Source of the DNA: Chara braunii
Taxonomy: Eukaryota > Streptophyta > Charophyceae > Charales > Characeae
DNA length: 30,065 bases
Reading direction: 5' to 3'
Assembly: GCA_003427395.1 (NCBI GenBank)
Contig: BFEA01000225.1
Span: 1,769,473 to 1,799,537, forward strand
The position numbers were made by a program, and so were the translations under genes. Shown here piece by piece: positions 9,439 through 18,822 of the stretch; positions within the stretch are counted from its first letter, which is position 1; each line of letters starts with the position of its first letter. Below the pieces are notes generated by a model. The model did not search any database and was not told the DNA's origin. It worked only from the letters and a program-made list of their open reading frames with translations.

Positions 9439-9473
<35 letters not shown>
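9402..9473 (+). mobile_element. SINE 3' end with 31-nt poly(A)
   Basis: Bases 9402-9423 are identical to 26825-26846, and both copies continue into GGGCCC and then an A tail (9443-9473 here). A shared 3' end plus poly(A) at two loci marks another retroposed family. No head could be assigned to this copy. A GAA-rich stretch follows. Confidence 0.55.
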
Positions 9474-9475
<2 letters not shown>

Positions 9476-9779
9476 AGAAGAAGAAAGAAAGTAAAGAAAG
9501 GAAGAAAAGGAGGAGAACAGAAAGATCCCAGGTCCAGCCCCGCAGATCCCGGTGGAGTTTCTCGAAGGCCCAGTGATCCGGAAAAAGAAAAGAAAAGGGA
9601 GAAGGTCAAAATGAAAATCCATGCTACCTATAGTGGGAAAAGAGAAGAGAACTTACCACTTTGGAGTGTTGAAGTGCAGCCATACTGCTGAATTACGCCA
9701 GCTCGGCCTGAGAGCCAGGTGGCTTTGACCACCTCATGCCTTGGAGAAGAGGCTAAGGCCTGGGTTCTGACTGAGGTCA

Positions 9780-10130
9780 ATGCTGCTGGTTATGGGTTAT
9801 GGTGCTGATCCTGGAGAACGGGCTGAGAAACAAAATAGGACTTGTCCGAAGCAATTGAAAGAAAGATTTCTAGATGAAACCAGCGGACGCAAAGCATTCG
9901 TACAAATAATGGCACGTGGACAAAGGCACTGCGCTTTAGTCAACACTTTGCCCAGGAATATGGCCCAACTCACGGAGGCACCTAGTATAAACGTCAAAGA
10001 CGGTGAAGTCTTGTACATGTATTCTAGAGCCCTGCCAGAACCAATCAGATCACAGCCGGTTTCTACGCAAAGTCTGGGAAATAAGGATACTGGAAATTCA
10101 GAGATTTGGCCCTGCAAACAGAACAGATGA
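9780..10130 (+). pseudogene. Ty3-type gag remnant
   Basis: An open frame of 116 codons contains AFVQIMARGQRHCALVNTLP and then GEVLYMYSRALPEPIRSQ. The latter fits the Y-x-x-A/G-LP-x-x-IR signature near the end of a retrotransposon capsid domain. The frame lies directly upstream of the protease-like frame and overlaps it by 25 bp in another phase, which suggests one former gag-pol reading frame now shifted. No zinc knuckle is visible. Confidence 0.5.
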
Positions 10131-10672
10131 CTGCAAAAATCAGCTGGTCATATTCTGGGGCAGTGAAGGTGGGGCGTCAGGCTGGGCTCAGTAGAAGGGT
10201 CTTGTTTAGGCAAAAGAAAGACCATCTCTTTGTATTGTTTGACGATGAGAGTGTGGAGAGAGAGCCCCTTGAGGGTAACGTGGGAGGTGGAGATGGCAGC
10301 AATGAGTCTGTGAAGGGAGACGTCACTGCTGTAGCGCCAGCAAGGGAGGCCAAGGAGGCAGAGGATGGTGTTTCTTTGGCCCCTCACCCGAATTGCCATA
10401 AGCATGTCAAGTGTTTTGTCTCACCGGGTGAGTCCCCTGATGAACTTGGTAAGGAACTAATCGCATTAAGAAGTTCATGGGTTACAAAAGTTAGTAACAA
10501 AGGGCAATTGATTACAGTGGACACTGAAATCAACCAAACACAAGTGGGTGCTCTGACATATGGGGGATCTTCAAGATCATACATCTTAGAAAGAGCAATA
10601 AAGAAGTTGCATATGGGAATGAAGTTCAAGGGACTCTCTACCCCTTTAAGGTCAGCGCTTGCTGTACCATAA
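10106..10672 (+). pseudogene. Ty3-type gag-protease segment, protease inactivated
   Basis: The 188-residue frame has a basic start, an acidic low-complexity linker (about 44-90) and a C-terminal part that reads as retropepsin: GQLITVDTEINQ, then ALTYGGSSRSYI (149-160), then an amphipathic ERAIKKLHMGM. In active proteases the corresponding motif is ALIDSGASxxYI. Here the catalytic aspartate is Tyr152 and the next residue is Gly. Weak continuation (DIKYGEKTVKP, about 10820-10860) follows out of frame. The assignment rests on motif order and on the gag and RT remnants on either side. Confidence 0.55.
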
Positions 10673-11041
10673 CAGTCTCCGACGGTGTGGATCAAATAAG
10701 TTGCTAGTTCCACACATAAAGAGGTCATGAAAGTTTGCTTGAATCTCTTTCTTGGTGGAAAAGGACTTGCAGTTTGCCTTGACACGAGGAATGAATTGGC
10801 CTGAGGAGGCAGACCTAGACATCAAGTACGGAGAAAAGACCGTTAAACCACCAGTACTTGGCCCAGCTATCGGCCGCGGGAAAAAATAGAGTAGAAACGT
10901 TTCCAGTCGGATGAATTTGGGCACTCCTGTAGCGGCCCTTACGTTTCCTAAAATTGTGGTTTGTTTACGGGCACGACTTTAGGAATTATTGGTGGTTTAA
11001 ACTCAGAGACAACACAGGTAAGGTTCAACCGGGCAAGCTAT
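10673..11041 (+). pseudogene. Decayed protease-RT linker of the Ty3-type element
   Basis: This stretch has no long frame. Pieces in different frames (SDGVDQIS near 10680, DIKYGEKTVKP near 10820) fit continuation of the protease region. It ends at the insertion point of the 395-bp element. Confidence 0.35.
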
Positions 11042-11436
11042 GGGCCTCGCCACACCACTGTCGAAAACCTGATTTTTGACAGTGTCCCGTGGCCACACAG
11101 GCTGTTGAAACGGCAACTGTAGGAAATGGTCCTACACCTGGCAGAAAAGGCCTTTCGACGGCTCCCGTTTCCAACTCTCAAATGCCCACTTGCGGCTGCC
11201 TAAAACTCAACAGGTCTAGAGGGCGTTGATGAATAGCAAGTGAACCACCGTCAGTGAGGCCGAGGTGACAAGTTCATCGTTTTGTAGTGAGACAGTCTGA
11301 ACAGCGAGCTCGACGCCATCCCGATTCAACGGTGATGGGTAGCACAGGAGGGTCACACCGTCGAATCTGGGACTTTCGAAAATTGTCTGACAGGTATCAA
11401 AAAATTGTCCAATGCGGCGGTGGTGTGGCGAGGCCC
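11042..11436. mobile_element. 395-bp terminal-inverted-repeat element (MITE-like)
   Basis: The two ends are perfect 17-bp inverted repeats, GGGCCTCGCCACACCAC at the left and its complement at the right, flanked by TAT (11039-11041 and 11437-11439). No frame inside encodes a recognisable transposase, so it is non-autonomous. A small hairpin (CACTGTC / GACAGTG) lies near the left end. The GGG start and 3-bp duplication would fit the PIF/Harbinger group, but that is inference. It sits within the Ty3-type remnant, between protease and RT, and is therefore younger. Confidence 0.7.
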
Positions 11437-11559
11437 TATATCACAAGCCCAAGTTGAGTTCTTCTTTTTGTCTTTTTGTTGTATGAGCTTGCCAACATTT
11501 TGTAGATTTGTCAAAAGCTTCCAGGTTTTGAAGTGAAGTCATGTTGATCACAGTCAAGC

Positions 11560-12421
11560 CCAAGGGAGAAGAGATGTCGCAAAACCCCATCTTCTACACA
11601 AAAGTTAATGAGACCTGCCAGCATTACTGGAAGAAGAATTATGTACATTATTGAAATTTACATGGTAGCAAGATTCCTAAGGGGCCGATCTACAAGATGT
11701 CTCCTTCATAACTTGATGTGTTAAGAAAACAATTGCAAGAACTTATAGACGACGGCTAGATCAAGATTGGTTCTTCACCCTACGATGCACCAATCTTGTA
11801 TGTACCCAAAAAAGGAGGAGAATTCAGATGAATGGTGAAGAATGTTGAACCGTTACCTCGGATAGATGATTTGTTAGATCATTTGCAAGGTTTGAAGTAC
11901 CTTTCCAATATGAACTATTATGAAGTTTGGTTACCATCAAATTGAGGTAGTGTTAGAATATCAACATAAAACGACGTTCAAAACGAGTTATGTGCACTGT
12001 GAATTTGTTGCTCTGCCTTTTGGACTAATTAACTCCCTAACAACCTTCAAAGATCAATGAATGAGTTGTTCGTAGAGTAGTTGGCAAACTTCATAGTATC
12101 GTGGTCTTCAACAACATATTGGAAAAACACGAGGTTCATGTACGAACAGTCCTTGAGCAACTAAAGAAAGGTAAGTTTAAGATTTACACAAAGAAATATG
12201 AATCTACAAAGTGTGAAACATTATACCTAGGATATGGAATGAATGAACAGTATGAAGCAAGAAAGACTGTTGCAATCCGCAGATGGCCTAAATCAAAGAA
12301 TCTAACTGAGTTAAGATATTTTGTAGGATTGGGGAGTTCTTATAGGAAGCCTATGAGGACCTTTTTTATAATAGTCACACCTATTATTAGATTACTTAAG
12401 AAAGATACTATTTGGCCATAG
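11560..12421 (+). pseudogene. Ty3-type reverse transcriptase, heavily decayed
   Basis: Fragments in several frames follow the order of a Ty3 RT: PKGPIYKMSPS and LRKQLQELIDDG near 11690, GSSPYDAPILYVPKKGGEFR near 11770, LPRIDDLLDHLQGLKYLS near 11860, and FKTSYVHCEFVALPFGL near 11980. The open stretch 12101-12421 then gives EHEVHVRTVLEQLKKGKFKI, FVGLGSSYRK and a final IRLLKKDTIWP. Multiple stops (for example at 11757, 11829 and 11945) and the lack of a readable YxDD block show it is inactive. Confidence 0.75.
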
Positions 12422-12890
12422 GACAAAAATTGTGAGTCATCTTTAAAAAAGTTGAAGAATGCTCGAACTGAACACCCTATTTTCAAGATCCCAGACTCAT
12501 CCATATCGTTTGTTGCAACAATTAATGCTAATCAGTATGGAATTGGGGAAGTTTTGAAAAAAAATGATGGAAATGGCTATAGGTTTTTTTGTCTAGATGC
12601 CTTCCGTCAGAAAAAGTGGCCAAATCATAGAAAAAATAGTTATAAGAGGGGGTTGTCTGCACTGCTAGAGGGATTAACCATTTGGAAAGACTATTTGTTG
12701 GCGACACGTCGAGGTGTATTCTAACCATGAAACCTTTCGATGGCTAAAAATTCGGTTCAGATTGTTTGAGAAGCTAGCAAGATGGTATTCGATCATTGGC
12801 ACTTATTATTTTGAATTTAAAACCAACAAAGGTAGGTTTAATGTAGCCGCAGACACGCTCTCTCAAAAATCTGATTACTTTGGTGCGTAG
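12422..12890 (+). pseudogene. Ty3-type RNase H remnant
   Basis: After a TAG at 12420 the frame 12452-12724 continues the polyprotein. It shows HPIFKIPDSSISFVATINAN, then GIGEVLKKNDGNGYRFFCL, then LSALLEGLTIWKDYLLATR, which match the RT-associated RNase H layout (vxTDAS-x-GIGaVL ... W-x-YL). The active-site aspartate in the first block is replaced (TINAN for TDAS). A later out-of-frame piece near 12835, RFNVAADTLSQ, matches the end of that domain. Confidence 0.7.
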
Positions 12891-13930
12891 ATATTGGAAG
12901 TGAACTTATCGAAAAGATCAGAGATGGATATTCCAAAGATATATTAGGGAAAAAAATCATCCACACTCTTTGAACAAATGCAGATCAATTCTCAGACTAC
13001 CGTATGACCGACGACCTTCATTTCCTAACCAGAATGCCAAGGAAAATATGCATCCCTAGCGATGTAATGATTAAGAGTATGATTGTAGGGAAATTTCATG
13101 ACTAAAGGAAGCTTGGATGGAGCAATACACATGTTAATGTTTTGCAAAAGTTTGTGTAGTCGGAATGAAAGAAAATATCATCATATATGTGTAAACATCC
13201 TATCCCATCAGAACCCTTTGGGATTCCTTATACCATTTCCTATTTGCAGGACATGGGGAACCTATTTCTATAGACTTCATGAATCATCTAAAAGTAGGAA
13301 TAATACAATCAAGTCACACTTATAGTAGATCAGTTTGCTACAGGTTGAAGCGATAACTGATCTAATAATTGAGAAATTTCTAATGCATTGGGTTTTGGAG
13401 TACAGAGCCCAAAGAATATTACCTCAAACATAGATTTTCAGTTCACAAGATAGCATTTGCAAAAGTTAATTGAAGTTTACGGAACGCAGTATCGTTCGGA
13501 AGACATCTTGAGACTAATAGTCAAACTGAGTTAATGAAGCGATTATGTCAACATCTTTTGTGAATGTATATAAGACCTAGTCAGATAGACTGGGATAAGA
13601 ACCTACCAAAGATTGCAAATGTATACCTCAATTTAATTCGCAGTCTAAAGTCGAACGCCTAATGCATTCCACATGGGATGATAACCTAAACGACTTACTG
13701 GTGCTTTGACTAGGGATCAAACCCAAGGTTACCTCCAAGAAATAATGGATTTGCAGTTGTGTATGAAAAAGATATCCTTATGGTGCAAAAGAAGATGCAT
13801 AAGCTCGAACTCAAATGATTTAGCAAGCAAGGCGACCTTCAAAGTTCAAGAAAGGATACCTTGCTTAGATGAAGTCTAATAGATTCTTTTTTGGAAGGAG
13901 TTACAAAGAAACCGTTACCTGGTTATTGTA
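12891..13930 (+). pseudogene. Ty3-type integrase remnant
   Basis: Pieces in different frames follow the integrase order. DYRMTDDLHFL and RKICIPSDVMIKSMI (about 12995-13085) match the pre-integrase spacer region. QNPLGFLIPFPI (about 13210) with ISIDFMNHL (about 13267) matches the LQPLPIP...SMDFI start of the catalytic core. ARTQMI-QARRPSKFKKGYLA (about 13805-13865) matches the end of integrase. Stops and shifts are frequent. No flanking long terminal repeats were recognised. Confidence 0.6.
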
Positions 13931-14560
13931 AGTTCTCAAAGCGATTGGTGATTAGGATGGAATGTCCTGCACAATGGATATACCACCACATATTTACGTT
14001 GAGATGGTACTCGAGAAGACAAAGAGCATGCAATGCAGACCGATGTTGATAAGAAACTGTCATTTCGTCAAAATGGACATTTTTAATTTTTTGAACGAAA
14101 GTGAAACCGAGTTTTTTGGCTGAGAACTCATCCAAATTTGCTGCTCCTAAGGGTCCGGCCCTCTCCCCACAATTCTTGTGGTCTTCTCCCATCACACATA
14201 CCTACATTTGATGGCACGAGACGAGTCACATCATGGCTCCATATTGCAACCCATCCACTCACCTTATCAATTGTGCGCAGTGACCATTGGTGCAGAGTTT
14301 GTTTGTTCCGCCCATCGCCCCACTCCAGCCCCACTTTTCTGCCTAGCTTCTTAGAGTTCGAGGAGTTCCTGCTTTGGCACCCTGCTTGATGCTACCACCA
14401 ACCTCACCTAGATTACCCAGTCCACCTTGTCTGGGTCCACACCCATAGAGTGTCACATTCGTCTTTTCTCTTACGCTCGCCTCTAGCTCGGTCCATAGTT
14501 GTTCTCGAATCACTTTTATAGACCGCTTTATCCACAATCTCCCAGTTGATTACTAGTACG
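13931..14560. other. No gene recognised
   Basis: Only short frames on both strands, without recognisable domains, follow the integrase remnant. A 3' long terminal repeat might lie here, but no matching 5' copy was found upstream of 9780. Confidence 0.4.
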
Positions 14561-14609
14561 AGTTGTTGAGGCAATTTTTCTCGTACTTAGACAAGGTCTC
14601 GAAGGTCGA

Positions 14610-15092
14610 ATGTCAGCATCAATGGTTATGTGTGTTCATTGCCTCATCCTTGTCCTCCTGCCAGCCCTCCACCTCGTCCCAGTTGCGCAGCACCATCCAG
14701 CGCCACTACACCTTATGCTGTCATCCTTTACCCCTGGCTTGGTCCAGCGCCTTTCCTGTCACTATCAAGGGATCAAACACAACGACAAGGTGGACCTCGC
14801 AGAGATCAACCCTAATCTCAGGGCTGCTGTGGAGGACATAGACCGTGTAGACGTCCTCCATCATCATCTTTATGACGAGGACATTCCTTCTGCTGGCCAT
14901 CTTAGGTTGGCCATGTCGGCTTTGCAGTGTGTTCTCTACAGAGGAGTGCATCGTGCTTGTGGCCCGTCGCACATGCCTACATTGCCGCAAAAACCACCCA
15001 CACATTTCGGAGTGCCCTACCTCAACGCCTTCGATAGGTTCTACTCTGATCGCTATCACACGTTTCGGAGTGCCCCGGCCTCAACGCCTTAG
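14610..15092 (+). CDS. Unrecognised ORF, 160 codons
   Basis: This plus-strand frame has a mixed-composition C-terminal half (KVDLAEINPNLRAAVEDIDR, YDEDIPSAGHLRLAMSALQ) that does not look like repeat translation. Its end runs into the 58-bp tandem duplication at 15001-15117, where the second unit supplies an altered frame. No domain or splice site supports it, so it may be part of an old transposable element or chance. Confidence 0.2.
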   Translation: MSASMVMCVHCLILVLLPALHLVPVAQHHPAPLHLMLSSFTPGLVQRLSCHYQGIKHNDKVDLAEINPNLRAAVEDIDRVDVLHHHLYDEDIPSAGHLRLAMSALQCVLYRGVHRACGPSHMPTLPQKPPTHFGVPYLNAFDRFYSDRYHTFRSAPASTP

Positions 15093-15117
15093 ATAGGTTC
15101 TACGCTAATCGCTATCA
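15001..15117. repeat. 58/59-bp tandem duplication
   Basis: Units 15001-15058 and 15059-15117 are about 90% identical, with shared blocks tttcggagtgcc, tcaacgcctt, gataggttctac and atcgctatca. The second unit carries a one-base insertion and a stop (ctt-tag). Confidence 0.85.
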
Positions 15118-15171
15118 TCGGCCCTGTTTGCAGTCCCCTCCCACCCTCGATCACTCACCGCACCCACCTAG

Positions 15172-15453
15172 ATGACACCCTTCGTAGCGGAAACTTCACG
15201 AAGGTCATGCTTCCTCAATGGCAAGGTACATTGGGATCTTACCCTGTGTGAGGGTGAGGAGCAAGAGGATAGTGAGGAGGAAGACGGCGAGCAAGGAAGC
15301 CCTGACAACAAGGAGATTGCGAGCAATGAGCCTTCAGCTAGTCCCTTGACATCCTCCATTCATCCATCGACAACTTGTGGAACGGCGGTCGAGTTCAAGC
15401 ACGTGTGGATTGGAACTTTTGTTGAGTGCATCCCCTCGCGATTGTCCTTGTAA
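15172..15453 (+). CDS. Unrecognised acidic ORF, 93 codons
   Basis: The frame contains an acidic tract (GEEQEDSEEEDGEQGSPDNK) between two ordinary stretches. No family is recognised. It overlaps a second frame (15426-15899) by 28 bp. Without splice sites or homology this is only a possible exon. Confidence 0.18.
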   Translation: MTPFVAETSRRSCFLNGKVHWDLTLCEGEEQEDSEEEDGEQGSPDNKEIASNEPSASPLTSSIHPSTTCGTAVEFKHVWIGTFVECIPSRLSL

Positions 15454-15899
15454 CCCCTCATCTCATTCTAGAGTATGAGGGTTGGGTCATCTTCTCCTTC
15501 AACCCATTCGTAGGTTTTTGCACTGGTGGCCTCCAATGTAAAGTTTCACCCCATTTCTCTTCCCCTATCCCCATTTTTTTCCTCCAGTGGCACGTCCTTT
15601 TATTCGGTTTCAAACTGAGGTCGGTGGATAACTCCGAACTCAACTGTATTGTTTCGAGAATGCTTCCCATTTTGAGACTTCTCATGGGGACGTGTTTCGC
15701 ACGTTATGGGCCTTTGTATTTTGACAATTTGGTCGATACCCACGGAATCTCCGACCACTTTCCTCATTTCCAATATTATTTCCACTTTGTTTTTCGTCCT
15801 CGCGATCAAGAAGTTTTCCAATCACTTTTCTTCTATCTTGCCACGTTATTTCCCCGACCAATTCCAGAGTATATGAAACAGGAGCATCCATTAGTTTGA
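15426..15899 (+). CDS. Unrecognised hydrophobic ORF, 157 codons
   Basis: This is a Phe- and Leu-rich frame with no distinct signal peptide or transmembrane pattern that I would trust, and no recognised domain. The composition follows the T-rich DNA, so coding is doubtful. Confidence 0.15.
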   Translation: MHPLAIVLVTPHLILEYEGWVIFSFNPFVGFCTGGLQCKVSPHFSSPIPIFFLQWHVLLFGFKLRSVDNSELNCIVSRMLPILRLLMGTCFARYGPLYFDNLVDTHGISDHFPHFQYYFHFVFRPRDQEVFQSLFFYLATLFPRPIPEYMKQEHPLV

Positions 15900-16469
15900 C
15901 CTCGTGAGTCTACTTGAGTCAGGAACACCTTATGCAACCTTGATGACCTTTCGGTTATATCTAATGAAGAACATCTTCGAACGAAGGATGCTCATGAACG
16001 ATCATATCATCCCCGATAGGATTATGTTCTCTCTGAAGAAAGATCAATCCACGTCTGAATTCTTGTTTCTCCTTTTTTTCCCTACTCGTTCTTTTTTCCT
16101 CTTTTTTGTATATTATGCAAGGAACCAACTCGAATTCAACTCAATTCGCACTTGCAACACACCAAAAGCTCACGGAACATTCACATAAGCATCAAGATGG
16201 CAAATCAGTTGAGACAAAGATGAAAGTTTTTCCCAATATCCGTGATTCCGATATTAAGCAGCACAACCGCAATACCTAAAACCGCCAAGATCAAGTAACT
16301 GCAGGCGCTCAACCTGGCTTGCTCACTCTCTTTCTGTTGTTGGACCGCTCACACTCTCTTCCTGAATGCACTCGCAACCTCTCCTCATTATACCCTAGCT
16401 CGTCTATGACCACCACCTTCCTTCTCAAAAACACTAGCTATGGCATAAACCCCTCCATCAACAGTCTGT
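15900..16469. other. No gene recognised
   Basis: This is mostly AT-rich DNA with T runs (16060-16110). It could include the 3' untranslated end of LINE 2, but no A-rich tail on the minus strand was convincing. Confidence 0.35.
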
Positions 16470-16509
16470 CCAAGTTGTCTTTGGCCGTACAAATGCCACA
16501 ACAGAGTTT

Positions 16510-16726
16510 CCGCAACCTACAAATTGAGAAGTGAAGTCAAATAGCATTGTAGTATGCAGTGTTGGTTGATGTCTTTTATCATCTCTAACCCCTCTACTCT
16601 CACCTTCTCCATGGCTAGAGTACACCTTTGCCACCAGAGTGCCCATATCACCACCCTCCTTCCCAATCTGTATATATTTTTTACAAAGGTCGTGGCTGCT
16701 CCTGCCAACGGCCAATGCCTAGCCAA
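16510..16726 (-). pseudogene. LINE 2 C-terminal tail
   Basis: The frame 16517-16726 contains RRVVIWALWWQRCTLAMEKV, which aligns with RKVALWAIWKRRCAKTIEGS of LINE 1 just after the zinc-binding domain. This fixes the 3' coding end of LINE 2 at about 16510. Confidence 0.6.
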
Positions 16727-16779
16727 TATGGCTTGCCATGACTAGGGTCCGGGGATGTCTGTTTTCATTTTTCGCCATA

Positions 16780-18221
16780 TGTGGTCTCACCATCTCCATG
16801 TGAATTGGGCGACTGGGCATTGCATGAAAACGTGTTCAATGGTCTCCACCTTCTTATGGAAGGGGAATAAACTATGGCACTACCGGCACCATGAAAGTAA
16901 CATACCTCTTTGTTATAGGTTAGTGTGGTTTGTCAACCATTCGTTGGTCGGCAAACAGCAATGGGCTATCTGCCACTGTAGGGAGGTGATTTTTATGGGC
17001 TTGGATTTTTGTTCCTTGAACCAGTGGATCAATGTCAGGAGAGTGCGGCCTACATTAAGATGCCTGGCCCATCGATCGTTAAATGTGTCCCTCAGGTGTC
17101 GTTTGGGTCTGAGTATTTTATAGGCCGATTTACAGTTCATACAGGCTAATATGGTCAGCATTGGGGCCTCCCCTCTTTTGGGGGATTTCCATGTCCATTC
17201 TACTGGGTCCAGAGCCTGATCCTGGATCGGCATGAATGGCTGGAACTTCACCCTTTGTCCCTTCTCCTCTATGACCCTCACTCGATACAATGATGCTTTT
17301 TCTTTCCAATCAAATGGGGCTCTGCTCCCTTGGAGAGCGCTCATTTTGGTGATTGTGTAGTGCTCGACCAGGACTGTTTGGGGTGAGACCATATGTATTA
17401 GGCCAATCCTTGGCGGGGTCTCCCTAGTTGTCACTCAATCAACTTCTCTCAAGGTGGGGCCTCGCTTAAGAACTCGGTACCACGCCAGTGAGATGGCTTT
17501 AATTAAGTTATCCAAAACCTCCTCCACGTGATGGCAGTGCCGTAGGGTTTCCCGCAACTGATCTCCTGTTATCCAGTTTTGTCTCTCGTTGTCTTAGAGA
17601 TCCGCAATCTTAAGGACACCCCTTTTGACCCAACTTTTCCAGGGCAGGGATGAGCTTGTCATAACGCAGCCTCTCAGATTTGTCACCCATCGATGTTCAA
17701 ACAGGGGCTCCCGATAGACTTCCTCCCAACGGTCGAGGTGAGTCTTGTATGGGAGCGGAAGTCTATGCCAGCTTTCCAGTAGGGATGGCCAAAAGTTGTC
17801 CACTGTCTGGCCTCCACCATCTAGCCCCTCCCTTCCTTGTGGGAGTTTGCATGAGACCGTCCACAAACGGTCTTCCAGCCATATTAGCGGGTGGATCCCT
17901 TGGAGGGGTGTCGGAGCCAATCGGGCCAAGTGTTCCAAAGCTAAAACGCACCATGGGCTTTGGGGGTCAAAAATAAGTTTTTTAATCAATTTTAACCGTA
18001 GTGCTTACACCTGCGTGGCCAGATCAATTATTCTCAGGCCTCCCCTGCCTTGGGCTGGATAATAAAATCCCACGCCACTCAGCTAATCGCGTTGCTCTGC
18101 TCGCCTTCCCCCCTCCATAGAAAAGTCGCTGCCTTTTTCCGAGCCTCCTTAGGACCTCTTTGCTCAATGACCACATTAAGGACTTATACCATATTGTTGC
18201 AAAGATTACATTATTAACTAC
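16780..18221 (-). pseudogene. LINE 2 RT C-terminal and zinc-binding regions
   Basis: Beyond the insertion the frame resumes as VVNNVIFATIWYKSLMWSLS, matching FLNTAIFSTLWYMPSIWSFR of LINE 1. Frame 17594-17989 carries PWCVLALEHLARLAPTPLQG, common after the RT in plant LINEs. Frame 16913-17434 carries ALDPVEWTWK and DTFNDRWARHLN, then ITSLQWQIAHCCLPTNEWL. A shifted frame then gives a Cys pair, KKVETIEHVFMQCPVAQFTW, the H-x4-C half of the zf-RVT domain. Shifts separate these parts. Confidence 0.72.
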
Positions 18222-18223
18222 TA

Positions 18224-18822
18224 CCTTCTTAACCTGAAAAAAACGTACGTACGTTCTATTCGAATTACCTCTGGAAATCGGGTTTTCATAAATCGCTTGT
18301 TTTTCCCCAAATAGAACGTACATTCGAATATAACATCCGTACCTTGTATTCGAATGCAACGTACGTATGTTGATTCAAATTTTTGGAACTTTGATTTTTC
18401 AAAAATAACCAAGAAAATCTAAAAAAAATAAAATGTTATACAACAATGTAATACAAACAACGTTTGCGCGAGGGTCTTATCGAAATTCACGAGAAAATTC
18501 GAGAAAAAAATAAAAACCAGGATGAAAATGTTTTTTACTGATTTTTCATAATTTCGATTAAAAAAAAAAAACTTCAGTAAAAAATCTGAAAAAACAAGTA
18601 TGTTGAACAAAATTACAGTGCAAACAAATTTTGTCTGAGGGTCTTGGTGAATTTCCCAACCAAATTTGATATAAAAACAAAAACAATGGCGGTACTACAG
18701 ACGTATGAATAGTTGTACCCTAAAACTCATTCTATAACGTACATACGTTGTATTTGAATACAATGTACCCCGTACGCTGTATTCGTATACAAGGTACATA
18801 CGTTTTTTTCGGGCTAAGAAGG
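18224..18822. mobile_element. 599-bp inverted-repeat element with TA target duplication
   Basis: The ends are imperfect inverted repeats, CCTTCTTAACCTGAAAAAAA at the left and the complement of CGTTTTTTTCGGGCTAAGAAGG at the right. The arms carry more copies of GTACGTAYGTT and TATTCGAAT motifs. A TA lies on each side (18222-18223, 18823-18824). Removing the element plus one TA joins the two halves of LINE 2 in the same frame (GRAL to VVNNVIF), which fixes the boundaries to the base. The AT-rich middle holds two diverged copies of a roughly 140-bp unit (about 18385-18530 and 18570-18690; shared gagggtctt). No transposase frame is present. TA duplication suggests mobilisation by a Tc1/mariner-type enzyme. 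Confidence 0.8.

Noticed and set aside
10440-10620. FHA-domain C-terminal strand (GGSSRSYIL)
   Set aside because: The neighbouring gag and RT remnants and the LITVxxxI...ALxxxG order fit a degraded retropepsin better.
9780-13930. LTRs bounding the Ty3-type element
   Set aside because: No matching direct repeats with TG...CA ends were seen on either side; an alignment of the two flanks would decide.
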